The notes under the pieces: model-generated | What the model was told of the DNA's origin: nothing | Seen by the model: the letters and a program-made list of their open reading frames with translations, nothing else | Databases searched by the model: none | Translations under genes and position numbers: made by a program | Shown here: piece after piece, positions 1 through 6,682 of the stretch | Layout: each line of letters begins with the position of its first letter | Numbering within the stretch: position 1 is the first letter of the stretch | NCBI GenBank assembly: GCA_031264715.1 | Contig: JAISDP010000125.1 | Coordinates: forward strand, 1 to 6,683 | Source of the DNA: Bacteroidales bacterium | GTDB taxonomy: Bacteria; Bacteroidota; Bacteroidia; Bacteroidales; UBA4181 | Length of the DNA stretch: 6,683 nt | Reading direction: 5' to 3'

Positions 1-102
1 ATGGAATATCTGAGGATAGCTTCGGGAATCAAATACAGTATTACGCCTGCCACTGTTGGAGATAGCGGAATGAACCCCGAAATTGTAGAAATATGGAAAT
101 AA
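1..102 (+). CDS. C-terminal end of probable FecR-family anti-sigma factor (partial, 5' end outside window)
   Basis: The first reading frame is open from base 1 to a TAA at 100-102 and gives 33 residues ending in VEIWK. The stretch 'YLRIASGIKYSITP' followed by a hydrophilic turn and a final beta strand resembles the end of the C-terminal domain (DUF4974-like) of Bacteroidetes FecR anti-sigma factors. The ATG at base 1 is most likely an internal methionine. In this family the protein spans the inner membrane: its N-terminus holds an ECF sigma factor and its periplasmic part contacts the STN domain of an outer-membrane transporter. Its place directly upstream of an STN-containing SusC, on the same strand, is the usual arrangement and is the main support. 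The fragment is too short for a firm domain call; it could be the tail of another protein. Confidence 0.55.
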   Translation: MEYLRIASGIKYSITPATVGDSGMNPEIVEIWK

Positions 103-173
103 TCAGACGTGTAAGACCATAAGACAGTATTACAATTTTAAAAATGATGCCTATGGAAAAATAAAAGGAAAAA

Positions 174-214
174 GGAAAAACATACGGAAAGATGTTGACG
201 CATCCCTCCGTATG
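174..214 (-). terminator. Minus-strand intrinsic terminator (34-nt hairpin plus T tract)
   Basis: Read on the minus strand, CATACGGAGGGATG (214-201) pairs with CATCTTTCCGTATG (194-181) around the loop CGTCAA, giving a continuous 14-bp stem in which two central pairs are G-U. The stem is followed directly by TTTTT (180-176), then CC and further T runs. On the + strand the same two positions are A-C mismatches, and the hairpin is followed by GAAAGC rather than T. The RNA structure therefore favours the minus strand. It could instead be a protein-binding palindrome or an mRNA-protecting hairpin at the fecR 3' end. Confidence 0.5.
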
Positions 215-224
215 GAAAGCTACC

Positions 225-242
225 GGCTGTTTGACGACAGCC
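225..242. repeat. Inverted repeat overlapping the susC -33 region
   Basis: GGCTGT (225-230) and ACAGCC (237-242) form a perfect 6-bp inverted repeat around TTGACG (231-236). The stem can gain two more C-G pairs (223-224 with 245-246) across a two-base bulge. The loop is identical to that of the 181-214 hairpin, 36 bp upstream. The repeat covers the TTTG proposed as the susC -33 element, so it could be an operator as well as an RNA hairpin. No T tract follows on the + strand. Confidence 0.5.
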
Positions 243-260
243 CTGGAAAAATAACTTTTG
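230..260 (+). promoter_or_regulatory. Candidate susC promoter (Bacteroides -33/-7 type)
   Basis: TTTG at 230-233, a 19-bp spacer, and AACTTTTG at 253-260 match the Bacteroides consensus TTTG-N19-21-TAnnTTTG with one mismatch (A for the first T). Transcription would begin near 266, leaving a leader of about 15 nt before the ATG at 282. If the locus is driven by the ECF sigma factor expected with the FecR-like gene, the true promoter may follow another consensus, so this match is tentative. Confidence 0.4.
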
Positions 261-274
261 TAATTTAAAACAAT

Positions 275-282
275 CAAAAATA
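275..282 (-). promoter_or_regulatory. Candidate minus-strand -7 box
   Basis: The + strand reads CAAAAATA, so the minus strand reads TATTTTTG, a perfect match to TAnnTTTG. It points away from susC toward the minus-strand terminator at 214-174. The expected -33 TTTG is not present at N19-21; the nearest candidate is TTTC (308-305) at N22. The local sequence is A/T rich, so a chance match is quite possible. Confidence 0.3.
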
Positions 283-3200
283 TGTATTTTTATTTAATTA
301 AGGAGAAATTATATTATCTCATCACTAAAATTCCATTAACCATGAGGTTATTAGTTATATCTCTATTTTTATCCATTGGGGTTACTCTGGCCAACCACAT
401 ATATGCACAGAGTACCGAAATCTCCATTCATTTGAGTAATGAAGCTATTTCAGGAATACTGGAAGCCGTGGAACAACAAACCGAGTTTACCTTTATTTAT
501 GACAGTAAAGCTGTGGATATCAAACGCAAAGTATCCGTATCGGCAGACAGGAGAAACATCTTTGATGTGTTGAACCAGATGTTTGCAGGTTCGGATATTG
601 CCTATACGGTCATCAACAAAAAGATCATTCTGAATCGCGAAAAGGATTTGTTGGGAACACAACAGTTGGTTACCGTTACCGGAACAGTTGTCGACGGATT
701 CGCCGAACCCATACCAGGCGTGAATATCGTTGTCAAAGGGACTGCGCATGGGGTAGTAACCGGTGTCGATGGAAAATATACCATCTCGGCGCCCAGCGCC
801 AACAGCATCCTGGTATTTTCATTTATCGGATATGTAACCCAGGAGCTGGTCGTGGGCGACCAGCGCACTATCAATATCACACTGGTGGAGGAAACCAGGC
901 AGATTGAGGAAGTGGTGGTGGTCGGTTACGGGGTACAGAAAAAGATAAACCTTACCGGGGCTATCTCTGTTGTCGACCAGGAAAATTTGGCAGACAGGCC
1001 GTTGACCAATGCTACCCAGGCGCTTCAAGGCGTACAGGGTATTTACGTAAACCAAGCTGGCGGACAACCCGGAAATGACGCAGCTACCATCCGGATTCGC
1101 GGCCAGGGCACCCTCAACAATAACAATCCCCTGGTGCTGGTGGACGGTATTGCATATAATCTGCAAAACGTTAACCCGAACGACATCGAGAGTATCTCGG
1201 TGTTGAAAGATGCTGCTTCGGCGGCCATCTACGGTTCACGGGCTGCCAACGGGGTAATTCTGGTGACCACAAAAAAAGGCAAAAAAGGTGATTTCATGGT
1301 CGAGTACAGCAACAATTTCGGTTGGCAGAAGACCAGTTATCTTCCCGATTTTGTATACGATCCCATTGTTTTCATGGAACAGCGCAACCTGGCGCAGCTC
1401 AACGAAGGCAAAGGACTGGTGGACTATACCGATGCCATGATCGAAGAATACAGAGAAGGTATGAAAGTCGACCCGATCGTTTACCCGAACAACAACTGGG
1501 AAAAAATCATGTTTAAAACAGGATTTATCCAGGAACATAATCTCCGTTTCTCGGGCGGGGCGGATAAATTCCTCTACTCCATGTCGCTGGGATATATGGA
1601 TCAGGAGGGTGTTTTCAGGGGAACCGCCGCCAGTAAGTACTCCCTCTCATTCAACACCACGGCGCACATTACCGACAGGTTGACCGTCGGCGGGAACGTG
1701 TCGGGAGTGTTCCGCACATACGAAGCTCCGGTGCGCGGCGTTCCGCAGGCGATTGAAATGACTTTCAAGGCACAGGCCTTCCATCCTGCATACCTTGCCG
1801 ACGGACGTTATGCCGATGTGTGGGTGCGTACGCCCGGGCACAATGTATACAGGCATCCGTTAGCTCTTACGGACGAGGGTGAACACCACCGCCAGATTCA
1901 ACAGGCATTGCTGTCGGCTTTTGCCGAATACAGGCTTCCTCTGGACATCAAGTACAAACTTAACCTTGGGGTGAACAAATACGACTTTTTCAGGAAACTA
2001 TTTGTGCCCGACGTATACCTGTACCATGTAAAAACAGGCGCAGCAAGTAAACTGGATTACCAGGATGCTTCGTTTGTGCGCCACACGCGCAATGAAGATG
2101 AAGACAACCTGCACCTGACCGTTTACCAGACGCTTGTATGGACCAGATCATTCGACAATACGCATAATTTCGATGCTCTTTTCGGGATGAGTTATGAAGA
2201 CCTGGAAGACCGGAATTTTTATGCCCGTCGCGAAGGATACCTGGGCGACGGACTGCACGAACTTGATGCCGGGTCGACCAATCCAGGGGTAGGTGGAACT
2301 TCTTCTACATCCCGATTGATATCATATTTTGGCAGGATCAACTACAACTATCGGGAAAAATACTTGTTGGAGGGTAATTTCCGTTACGATGGTTCGTCGC
2401 GTTTTGCCAAAGGCAATCGCTGGGGGTTCTTCCCTTCATTTTCTGCCGGGTGGCGGTTGGATCGCGAAAGTTTCATGACCGATATTGCGTGGCTTAACCT
2501 ATTGAAAGTAAGGGCTTCGTGGGGTCAGTTAGGCAACCAGGAAATTGCGCTTTTCCGTTATGTTGACCTCATCGATTCCGGGGAAAACTATTCTTTTGGC
2601 GGCACAGTGAATGGTGGCGTGGCTGTGACCAGCTACAACGATCCGGCTATCACCTGGGAAACCACATCCATCACCAATATCGGTTTGGATGCCAACCTGT
2701 TCAGGAACCGGCTGGGAGTGGTTGTGGAATGGTTCGACAAGCAGACGACCGACATCCTTCGTCAGGTAAATCTTCCGGGACAGGTGGGCAATCTGAACGG
2801 GCCTATTCGTAACATCGGCGAGGTGTCCAACAAAGGTCTGGAAATAGGCCTTAATTACCGGCACCGTGGGCGCGATTTCAATTTTGATGTCGGCGGAAGC
2901 GTCACTTATGTTACCAACAAAGTAGTGAAACTTGCCGGACAGACACAGATCGACGGACGCCATATCATCAAGGAAGGTTATCCCATTGACTCGTACTACC
3001 TGCTGCATGCCGTCGGCCTGTTCCAGAACGATGCTGAAATAGCTGCCAGCCCGGTACAGACAGCCAAAACCAAACCCGGTTACATCAGATACCAGAACAT
3101 GAATGATGATCATGATATCTCGCCTGCCGACAGGGTAATTACAGGTGGCGTCATACCCAAATACACCTACAGTTTCAACATCAACCTGAAATACCGGGAT

Positions 3201-3641
3201 TTTGAAGTGAACAGTTTCTGGCAGGGCGTGCAGGGCGTCAAAACTTATGCAAGCATGATCGGGGCTGTACCATTCTGGTATGGTTGCGGTCTTCCGCGTA
3301 AATGGCTCACCGATGCCTGGACGCCTGAAAATCCTAATGCGCCGTTGCCCATCCTCACCACTTTTGAAGGCAGTGTGGATGAAAATTTCCGCGACTCGGA
3401 TTTCTGGCTGCTGGATGCATCCTATTTGCGGATGAAAAACCTGCAAATCAGCTATAGCGTTCCCGAGAAATTCCTTTCGATGTTCAAAATCAAAAAGCTT
3501 AAAGTTTTTGCCAACGGAGAAAACCTGTTGACGGTCTCAAAAATGAAGGACTTCGACCCCGAGAAAAATATCAAAGGCGGAAGTTATTACGAATACCCAT
3601 CCATCAAGATTTATTCGGTGGGACTTAATGTTACATTTTAA
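282..3641 (+). CDS. susC: SusC/RagA-family TonB-dependent outer-membrane glycan transporter with STN domain
   Basis: The 1119-residue protein has the full SusC order. A signal peptide covers residues 1-42 (hydrophobic core MRLLVISLFLSIGV, likely cleavage after IYA). An STN domain follows at about 45-118 and a carboxypeptidase-D-regulatory-like domain at about 130-208. The SusC TonB-box region EEVVVVGYGVQKK starts at residue 209. The plug domain (about 225-335) has VLVDG, LKDAASAAIYGSRAANG and VTTKKG motifs, and a long beta-barrel ends in the C-terminal Phe typical of BAM substrates. Such proteins import oligosaccharides through the outer membrane with TonB energy and SusD as lid. STN domains occur in transporters that also signal to FecR-like anti-sigma factors, which fits the gene upstream. 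ATG 282 was chosen because it lies just after the promoter candidate; ATG 342 (Met21) would still give a workable signal peptide. No frameshift or truncation is seen. The substrate cannot be read from sequence; susC is a family label. Confidence 0.96.
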   Translation: MYFYLIKEKLYYLITKIPLTMRLLVISLFLSIGVTLANHIYAQSTEISIHLSNEAISGILEAVEQQTEFTFIYDSKAVDIKRKVSVSADRRNIFDVLNQMFAGSDIAYTVINKKIILNREKDLLGTQQLVTVTGTVVDGFAEPIPGVNIVVKGTAHGVVTGVDGKYTISAPSANSILVFSFIGYVTQELVVGDQRTINITLVEETRQIEEVVVVGYGVQKKINLTGAISVVDQENLADRPLTNATQALQGVQGIYVNQAGGQPGNDAATIRIRGQGTLNNNNPLVLVDGIAYNLQNVNPNDIESISVLKDAASAAIYGSRAANGVILVTTKKGKKGDFMVEYSNNFGWQKTSYLPDFVYDPIVFMEQRNLAQLNEGKGLVDYTDAMIEEYREGMKVDPIVYPNNNWEKIMFKTGFIQEHNLRFSGGADKFLYSMSLGYMDQEGVFRGTAASKYSLSFNTTAHITDRLTVGGNVSGVFRTYEAPVRGVPQAIEMTFKAQAFHPAYLADGRYADVWVRTPGHNVYRHPLALTDEGEHHRQIQQALLSAFAEYRLPLDIKYKLNLGVNKYDFFRKLFVPDVYLYHVKTGAASKLDYQDASFVRHTRNEDEDNLHLTVYQTLVWTRSFDNTHNFDALFGMSYEDLEDRNFYARREGYLGDGLHELDAGSTNPGVGGTSSTSRLISYFGRINYNYREKYLLEGNFRYDGSSRFAKGNRWGFFPSFSAGWRLDRESFMTDIAWLNLLKVRASWGQLGNQEIALFRYVDLIDSGENYSFGGTVNGGVAVTSYNDPAITWETTSITNIGLDANLFRNRLGVVVEWFDKQTTDILRQVNLPGQVGNLNGPIRNIGEVSNKGLEIGLNYRHRGRDFNFDVGGSVTYVTNKVVKLAGQTQIDGRHIIKEGYPIDSYYLLHAVGLFQNDAEIAASPVQTAKTKPGYIRYQNMNDDHDISPADRVITGGVIPKYTYSFNINLKYRDFEVNSFWQGVQGVKTYASMIGAVPFWYGCGLPRKWLTDAWTPENPNAPLPILTTFEGSVDENFRDSDFWLLDASYLRMKNLQISYSVPEKFLSMFKIKKLKVFANGENLLTVSKMKDFDPEKNIKGGSYYEYPSIKIYSVGLNVTF

Positions 3642-3654
3642 AATATGCTTCGAC

Positions 3655-5172
3655 ATGAAAAAAATAATATTCATATTCCTTGTATGCATCCTGTCGTTCC
3701 AATGCAGCGACAATTTGTTGAATGTCGACCCGAGCGACCAGTATTCCGAGGATACCTTCTGGAACACCGAAGATCAGATCGTTTCGGCCGTGACAGGTTG
3801 CTATAGATCCTTCAGGAGCACGGCCTATAACGCGGTGGTGCTCGCCGATGTCCTTTCACCCAATGCATGGTCGTATGACGATCCGAACGGCGAAAATTCC
3901 ATTGCCAAGGGAACACACCTGACCACCAATGGTTTCATAAATTCAAACTGGACGCAACATTATCAATGTATCGGGCGGGTTAATCGCGTACTCGACAATA
4001 TCGACCGGGCGACCTTTACTACAGACGGCCTGAAAGACAGGTCTATCGGCGAGGCCAAATTCCTGCGTGCATATTGCTATTTTGTGCTGAGCAATTATTT
4101 TGGTGACGTACCATTGATCCTGTCGACACCTCATGCTGCCAGCCAGTCGGATATGCCGCGAACACCGAAAGACCAGGTGCGGGCTCAGGTATTGAAAGAC
4201 CTGGACGATGCTGCATCTCTGTTGCCGGCAACTTATCCGACCAAAGCCAATACGGGCAGGGCTACCAAAGGCGCTGCCCTGGGCATGAAAGCTCGCGTGT
4301 TGTTGTATGACCAACGGTGGAAAGAAGCGGCTGCAACAGCCCAACAGGTCATCAAATCTGATAATTACGCGCTGTTTTCCGATTATCGGAAATTATTCAT
4401 GCCTGAAAATGCCAATAATGTAGAGGTTTTGTTCGATGTGCAGTTCAAGAATCCGGAATTTCTGCATGGCGCCGACCATAACATCAAAACGTTGAATAAA
4501 CCCGCTCCCCTGAAGGAATTAGTAGACGCTTACCTGATGACCAATGGGCTTCCGGCCAATGCCGACAATCCGTTGTACGATCCGCAAAACCCGTATGAAA
4601 ACAGGGATCCCCGCTTGCACCAAACTATTGCCATCATCGGCCATAAGTTCAATGGTGAAACCGTTACTGCCAGAAGTTTTCTCAATACCGGTTTTGGTCA
4701 GAAAAAATGGACGGTTTATGACGATAATGAAGCGAAAAGTATCGTCACCAGTGGGCAAAGCTCCACCAACCTGATCATCATGCGCTATGCCGAAGTATTG
4801 TTAACCTATGCCGAAGCCAAAAACGAAGCCGAAGGCCCTGTTGATTCGGTTTATTGGGCATTGAATGAGGTTCGCGGCCGACAAACAGTAAGCATGCCGG
4901 TAGTGCAGTCCGGATATACGAAAGAGCAGTTACGCGACATCATCCGCATGGAACGCCGTATCGAATTTGTAGGCGAAGGATTGTATGGCAATGACATCCG
5001 CCGGTGGAAAACGGCAGAAACCGTCATGAATACCGAAATATACAATTATGAAGGCAAGATGATTGAAAAAAGGTCGTTCGATAAAGACCGCGATTACTTG
5101 TGGCCTGTGCCTTACAACCAATACCGCGACAACCCCAATCTTTTACCGAACAATCCAAAATGGATTAATTAA
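3655..5172 (+). CDS. susD: SusD/RagB-family surface glycan-binding lipoprotein
   Basis: This 505-residue protein starts 13 bp after the susC stop. The N-terminus MKKIIFIFLVCILSFQC is a lipoprotein signal peptide. Cys17 is the likely lipidated residue, although LSFQC is a loose lipobox, and it is followed by SDN. The mature N-terminus has the SusD pattern LLNVDPSDQYSEDTFWNTEDQIVSAVTGCYRSF in a SusD N-terminal domain (to about residue 210). Helical TPR-like segments include RSIGEAKFLRAYCYFVLSNYFGDVPL and EVLLTYAEAKNEA. The C-terminal RagB/SusD domain ends in the hallmark YLWPVPYNQYRDNPNL and NNPKW. Length is normal for the family. Such proteins sit on the cell surface, bind glycan and cap SusC. 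The start at 3655 is preferred over ATG 3628, which lies inside susC and would add nine residues before the signal peptide. Ligand unknown; susD is a family label. Confidence 0.95.
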   Translation: MKKIIFIFLVCILSFQCSDNLLNVDPSDQYSEDTFWNTEDQIVSAVTGCYRSFRSTAYNAVVLADVLSPNAWSYDDPNGENSIAKGTHLTTNGFINSNWTQHYQCIGRVNRVLDNIDRATFTTDGLKDRSIGEAKFLRAYCYFVLSNYFGDVPLILSTPHAASQSDMPRTPKDQVRAQVLKDLDDAASLLPATYPTKANTGRATKGAALGMKARVLLYDQRWKEAAATAQQVIKSDNYALFSDYRKLFMPENANNVEVLFDVQFKNPEFLHGADHNIKTLNKPAPLKELVDAYLMTNGLPANADNPLYDPQNPYENRDPRLHQTIAIIGHKFNGETVTARSFLNTGFGQKKWTVYDDNEAKSIVTSGQSSTNLIIMRYAEVLLTYAEAKNEAEGPVDSVYWALNEVRGRQTVSMPVVQSGYTKEQLRDIIRMERRIEFVGEGLYGNDIRRWKTAETVMNTEIYNYEGKMIEKRSFDKDRDYLWPVPYNQYRDNPNLLPNNPKWIN

Positions 5173-5188
5173 ATTTGCCGGTATTTAA

Positions 5189-5218
5189 TTGAAAATTGAA
5201 AGCGACATTGTATCTTTA
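5189..5218 (+). promoter_or_regulatory. Candidate promoter for the sulfatase gene, overlapping the susD terminator
   Basis: TTG at 5189-5191, a 19-bp spacer, and TATCTTTA at 5211-5218 resemble the Bacteroides TTG-N19-21-TAnnTTTG promoter with one mismatch (final A for G). Transcription would start near 5225 and leave a leader of about 35 nt. The -7 box lies in the loop and right arm of the terminator hairpin. This would let the sulfatase be expressed separately from susCD, but the match is short and may be chance. Confidence 0.25.
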
Positions 5219-5232
5219 CGATGTCGTTTTTT
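5203..5232 (+). terminator. Intrinsic terminator after susD
   Basis: CGACATTGT (5203-5211) pairs with ACGATGTCG (5218-5226) around loop ATCTTT. The stem has nine pairs, one of them T-G, and it can extend outward through one G-T and three A-T pairs. A run of six T (5227-5232) follows at once. It lies 30 bp after the susD stop and 28 bp before the sulfatase start. Full or partial termination here would give susCD more transcript than the downstream gene. Confidence 0.8.
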
Positions 5233-5260
5233 ATAAAAACGTATAAAACTTAAAACTCAC

Positions 5261-6682
5261 ATGGATATGAATCCTTTTAAACTTTCCACTCTTGCTGTTG
5301 CAGGTTTGCTTCCTTTTCACTTGCAAGCCCAGAAAGCGCCCAATGTCGTTGTCATCCTGCTCGATGACATGGGTTATGGCGACCTTTCGGTTACCGGCGC
5401 TCATGGGTACAAAACCCCCAATATTGATCGTTTGTGTGTCGATGGGATGCGGTTTACGCACTATTACAGTCCGCAGGCCGTGAGTAGCGCATCTCGTGCG
5501 GGTTTGCTCACAGGTTGCTATCCCAACCGCATCGGTTTTTCGGGAGCGTTAGGTCCCGGTTCTAAGGTCGGCATCGCGCAAAGCGAAGAAACCATTGCCG
5601 AAGTACTCAAAAAGAAAAATTATGCCTGCGGCGCTTTCGGCAAGTGGCATCTGGGCGATCAGCCGCAGTTCCTCCCCGTTCATCACGGGTTCGATGAGTA
5701 TTACGGGTTGCCGTATTCCAACGACATGTGGCCTTTCCATCCGCAGAATCCCAAAGGTTACCCGCCGCTGCCGATGATCGAAGGCGATCGTATCGTCGAC
5801 CCGGAAATAACGGCCGGGAAACAGACACAACTCACCACGCAGTATACCGAACGTGCCGTACGGTTTATCGAGAAAAACAAGAGTAAGCCGTTTTTCCTGT
5901 ATCTGGCGCACTCCATGCCGCATGTGCCGCTGTTTGTTTCGGATAAGTTCAAGGGCAAGAGCGAACAGGGTCTGTATGGCGATGTGATGATGGAGATTGA
6001 CTGGAGTGTGGGCGAAGTACTGAAAGCCCTGGAGAAAAACGGCTTGGACAGGAACACGCTGGTGATCTTTACTTCCGACAACGGCCCCTGGATCAATTAC
6101 GGTAATCATGCCGGTTCCACAGGCGGACTGCGCGAAGCTAAAGGCGCTGTCTTCGAAGGCGGACAACGGGTGCCATGCATCATGCGCTGGCCGGCTAAAA
6201 TTCCTGCCGGTGCGGTATGCAACCAGCTGGCCTCGTCTATTGACCTGCTGCCTACCATTGCCCGTCTGTGTGACGCACCGCTGCCTGCATTGAAGATCGA
6301 TGGACTGGATATCAGCGCTTTGATGCTGGGTGACGAGAATGCGCGGCCACGCAGTTATTTCCTGTATTACTACCACAGGAACAGCCTCGAAGCTGTGCGC
6401 AACGATAAGTTCAAACTGGTATTGCCGCACCTGGGACGCACCTATGCCGGATTCCTTCCCGGAAACAACGGGCAGCCCGGACAGGTAAACGAACGCCACC
6501 AGGAAAATCTTGCACTGTACGACCTTCGTCGTGATCCCGGCGAACGTTACGATGTGAAAAGCCAATACCCCGAAGTGATGGCCGAGTTGATGAAAATCGT
6601 GGAAACGGCCCGGGCCGATCTGGGCGACGATCTTACCGGGAATGAAGGCCCCGGCCGCAGACCGATCGGCAAATCGGAATAG
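5261..6682 (+). CDS. Secreted S1-family (formylglycine) sulfatase, Ser-type, arylsulfatase A-like
   Basis: This 473-residue, apparently complete sulfatase hydrolyses sulfate esters, probably on carbohydrate. The signal peptide ends near LQA (residue 23) with no lipobox, so the periplasm is the likely site. Expected active-site features are present: Asp35-Asp36 in LLDDMGYGD (calcium); S75-S-A-S-R79, the C/S-x-P/A-x-R motif whose Ser75 is oxidised to formylglycine; GKWHLG with Lys128 and His130; His217 and His221 in AHSMPHVP; Asp273-Asn274 in SDNG (calcium); and Lys294 in GLREAKG before EGGQRVP. The segment YPNRIGFSGALGPGSK and HHGFDEYYGLPYSND recall the arylsulfatase A/GALNS branch. The C-terminal small domain has NLALYDLRRDPGERYD. 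Because the catalytic residue is Ser, it needs a radical-SAM maturase (anSME) encoded elsewhere. ATG 5261 was taken as start; ATG 5267 is equally workable. Substrate and SulfAtlas subfamily cannot be assigned by eye. Confidence 0.95.
   Translation: MDMNPFKLSTLAVAGLLPFHLQAQKAPNVVVILLDDMGYGDLSVTGAHGYKTPNIDRLCVDGMRFTHYYSPQAVSSASRAGLLTGCYPNRIGFSGALGPGSKVGIAQSEETIAEVLKKKNYACGAFGKWHLGDQPQFLPVHHGFDEYYGLPYSNDMWPFHPQNPKGYPPLPMIEGDRIVDPEITAGKQTQLTTQYTERAVRFIEKNKSKPFFLYLAHSMPHVPLFVSDKFKGKSEQGLYGDVMMEIDWSVGEVLKALEKNGLDRNTLVIFTSDNGPWINYGNHAGSTGGLREAKGAVFEGGQRVPCIMRWPAKIPAGAVCNQLASSIDLLPTIARLCDAPLPALKIDGLDISALMLGDENARPRSYFLYYYHRNSLEAVRNDKFKLVLPHLGRTYAGFLPGNNGQPGQVNERHQENLALYDLRRDPGERYDVKSQYPEVMAELMKIVETARADLGDDLTGNEGPGRRPIGKSE

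Larger units (their letters stand above)
174..268 (-). ncRNA. Candidate small RNA opposite the fecR-susC intergenic region
   Basis: This is a prediction from signals, not from a known family. A perfect Bacteroides-type -7 box (TATTTTTG on the minus strand, 275-282) would start a leftward transcript near 268. An intrinsic terminator (hairpin 214-181, then T5) would end it near 174, giving about 95 nt. The RNA would consist mainly of two hairpins, 242-225 and 214-181, both with loop CGUCAA. Cis-encoded small RNAs that repress PULs under ECF sigma/anti-sigma control are known in Bacteroides fragilis (DonS type), which makes the setting plausible. Weak points: the -33 element is poor, both ends are estimates, and if susC mRNA starts near 266 the two RNAs would barely overlap. 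Antisense action would then need a longer sense transcript, for example read-through from fecR. Confidence 0.3.

Noticed and set aside
1..3. ATG at the first base as a true start giving a 33-residue peptide
   Set aside because: The peptide looks like the C-terminal strand of a larger domain and the frame is open to the window edge, so an internal methionine is more likely.
41..277. Minus-strand open frame of 78 codons across the fecR-susC gap
   Set aside because: It begins with TTG, overlaps the end of the upstream gene, runs through both hairpins and the T tract, and its hydrophobic, low-complexity translation looks like the complement of A/T-rich intergenic DNA.
301..305. AGGAG resembling a Shine-Dalgarno site
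   Set aside because: It is inside the susC reading frame with no start codon at a suitable distance (next in-frame ATG at 342), and Bacteroidetes rarely use such sites.
3221..3238. Perfect tandem copy of GCAGGGCGT in susC
   Set aside because: It encodes QGVQGV, a form of the FQGVxG motif common in SusC barrels, so protein constraint explains it.
2529..3446. Minus-strand open frame of 305 codons inside susC
   Set aside because: It lies wholly opposite a well-conserved SusC barrel and shows no domain or motif; it is a shadow of susC codon usage.
3628..3654. Upstream ATG for susD overlapping the end of susC
   Set aside because: It would put MLHFKICFD in front of a normal MKK lipoprotein signal peptide; ATG 3655 gives a typical SusD N-terminus.
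5549..6565. Minus-strand open frame of 338 codons inside the sulfatase gene
   Set aside because: It is opposite the catalytic core of a clear sulfatase and has no recognisable protein features.
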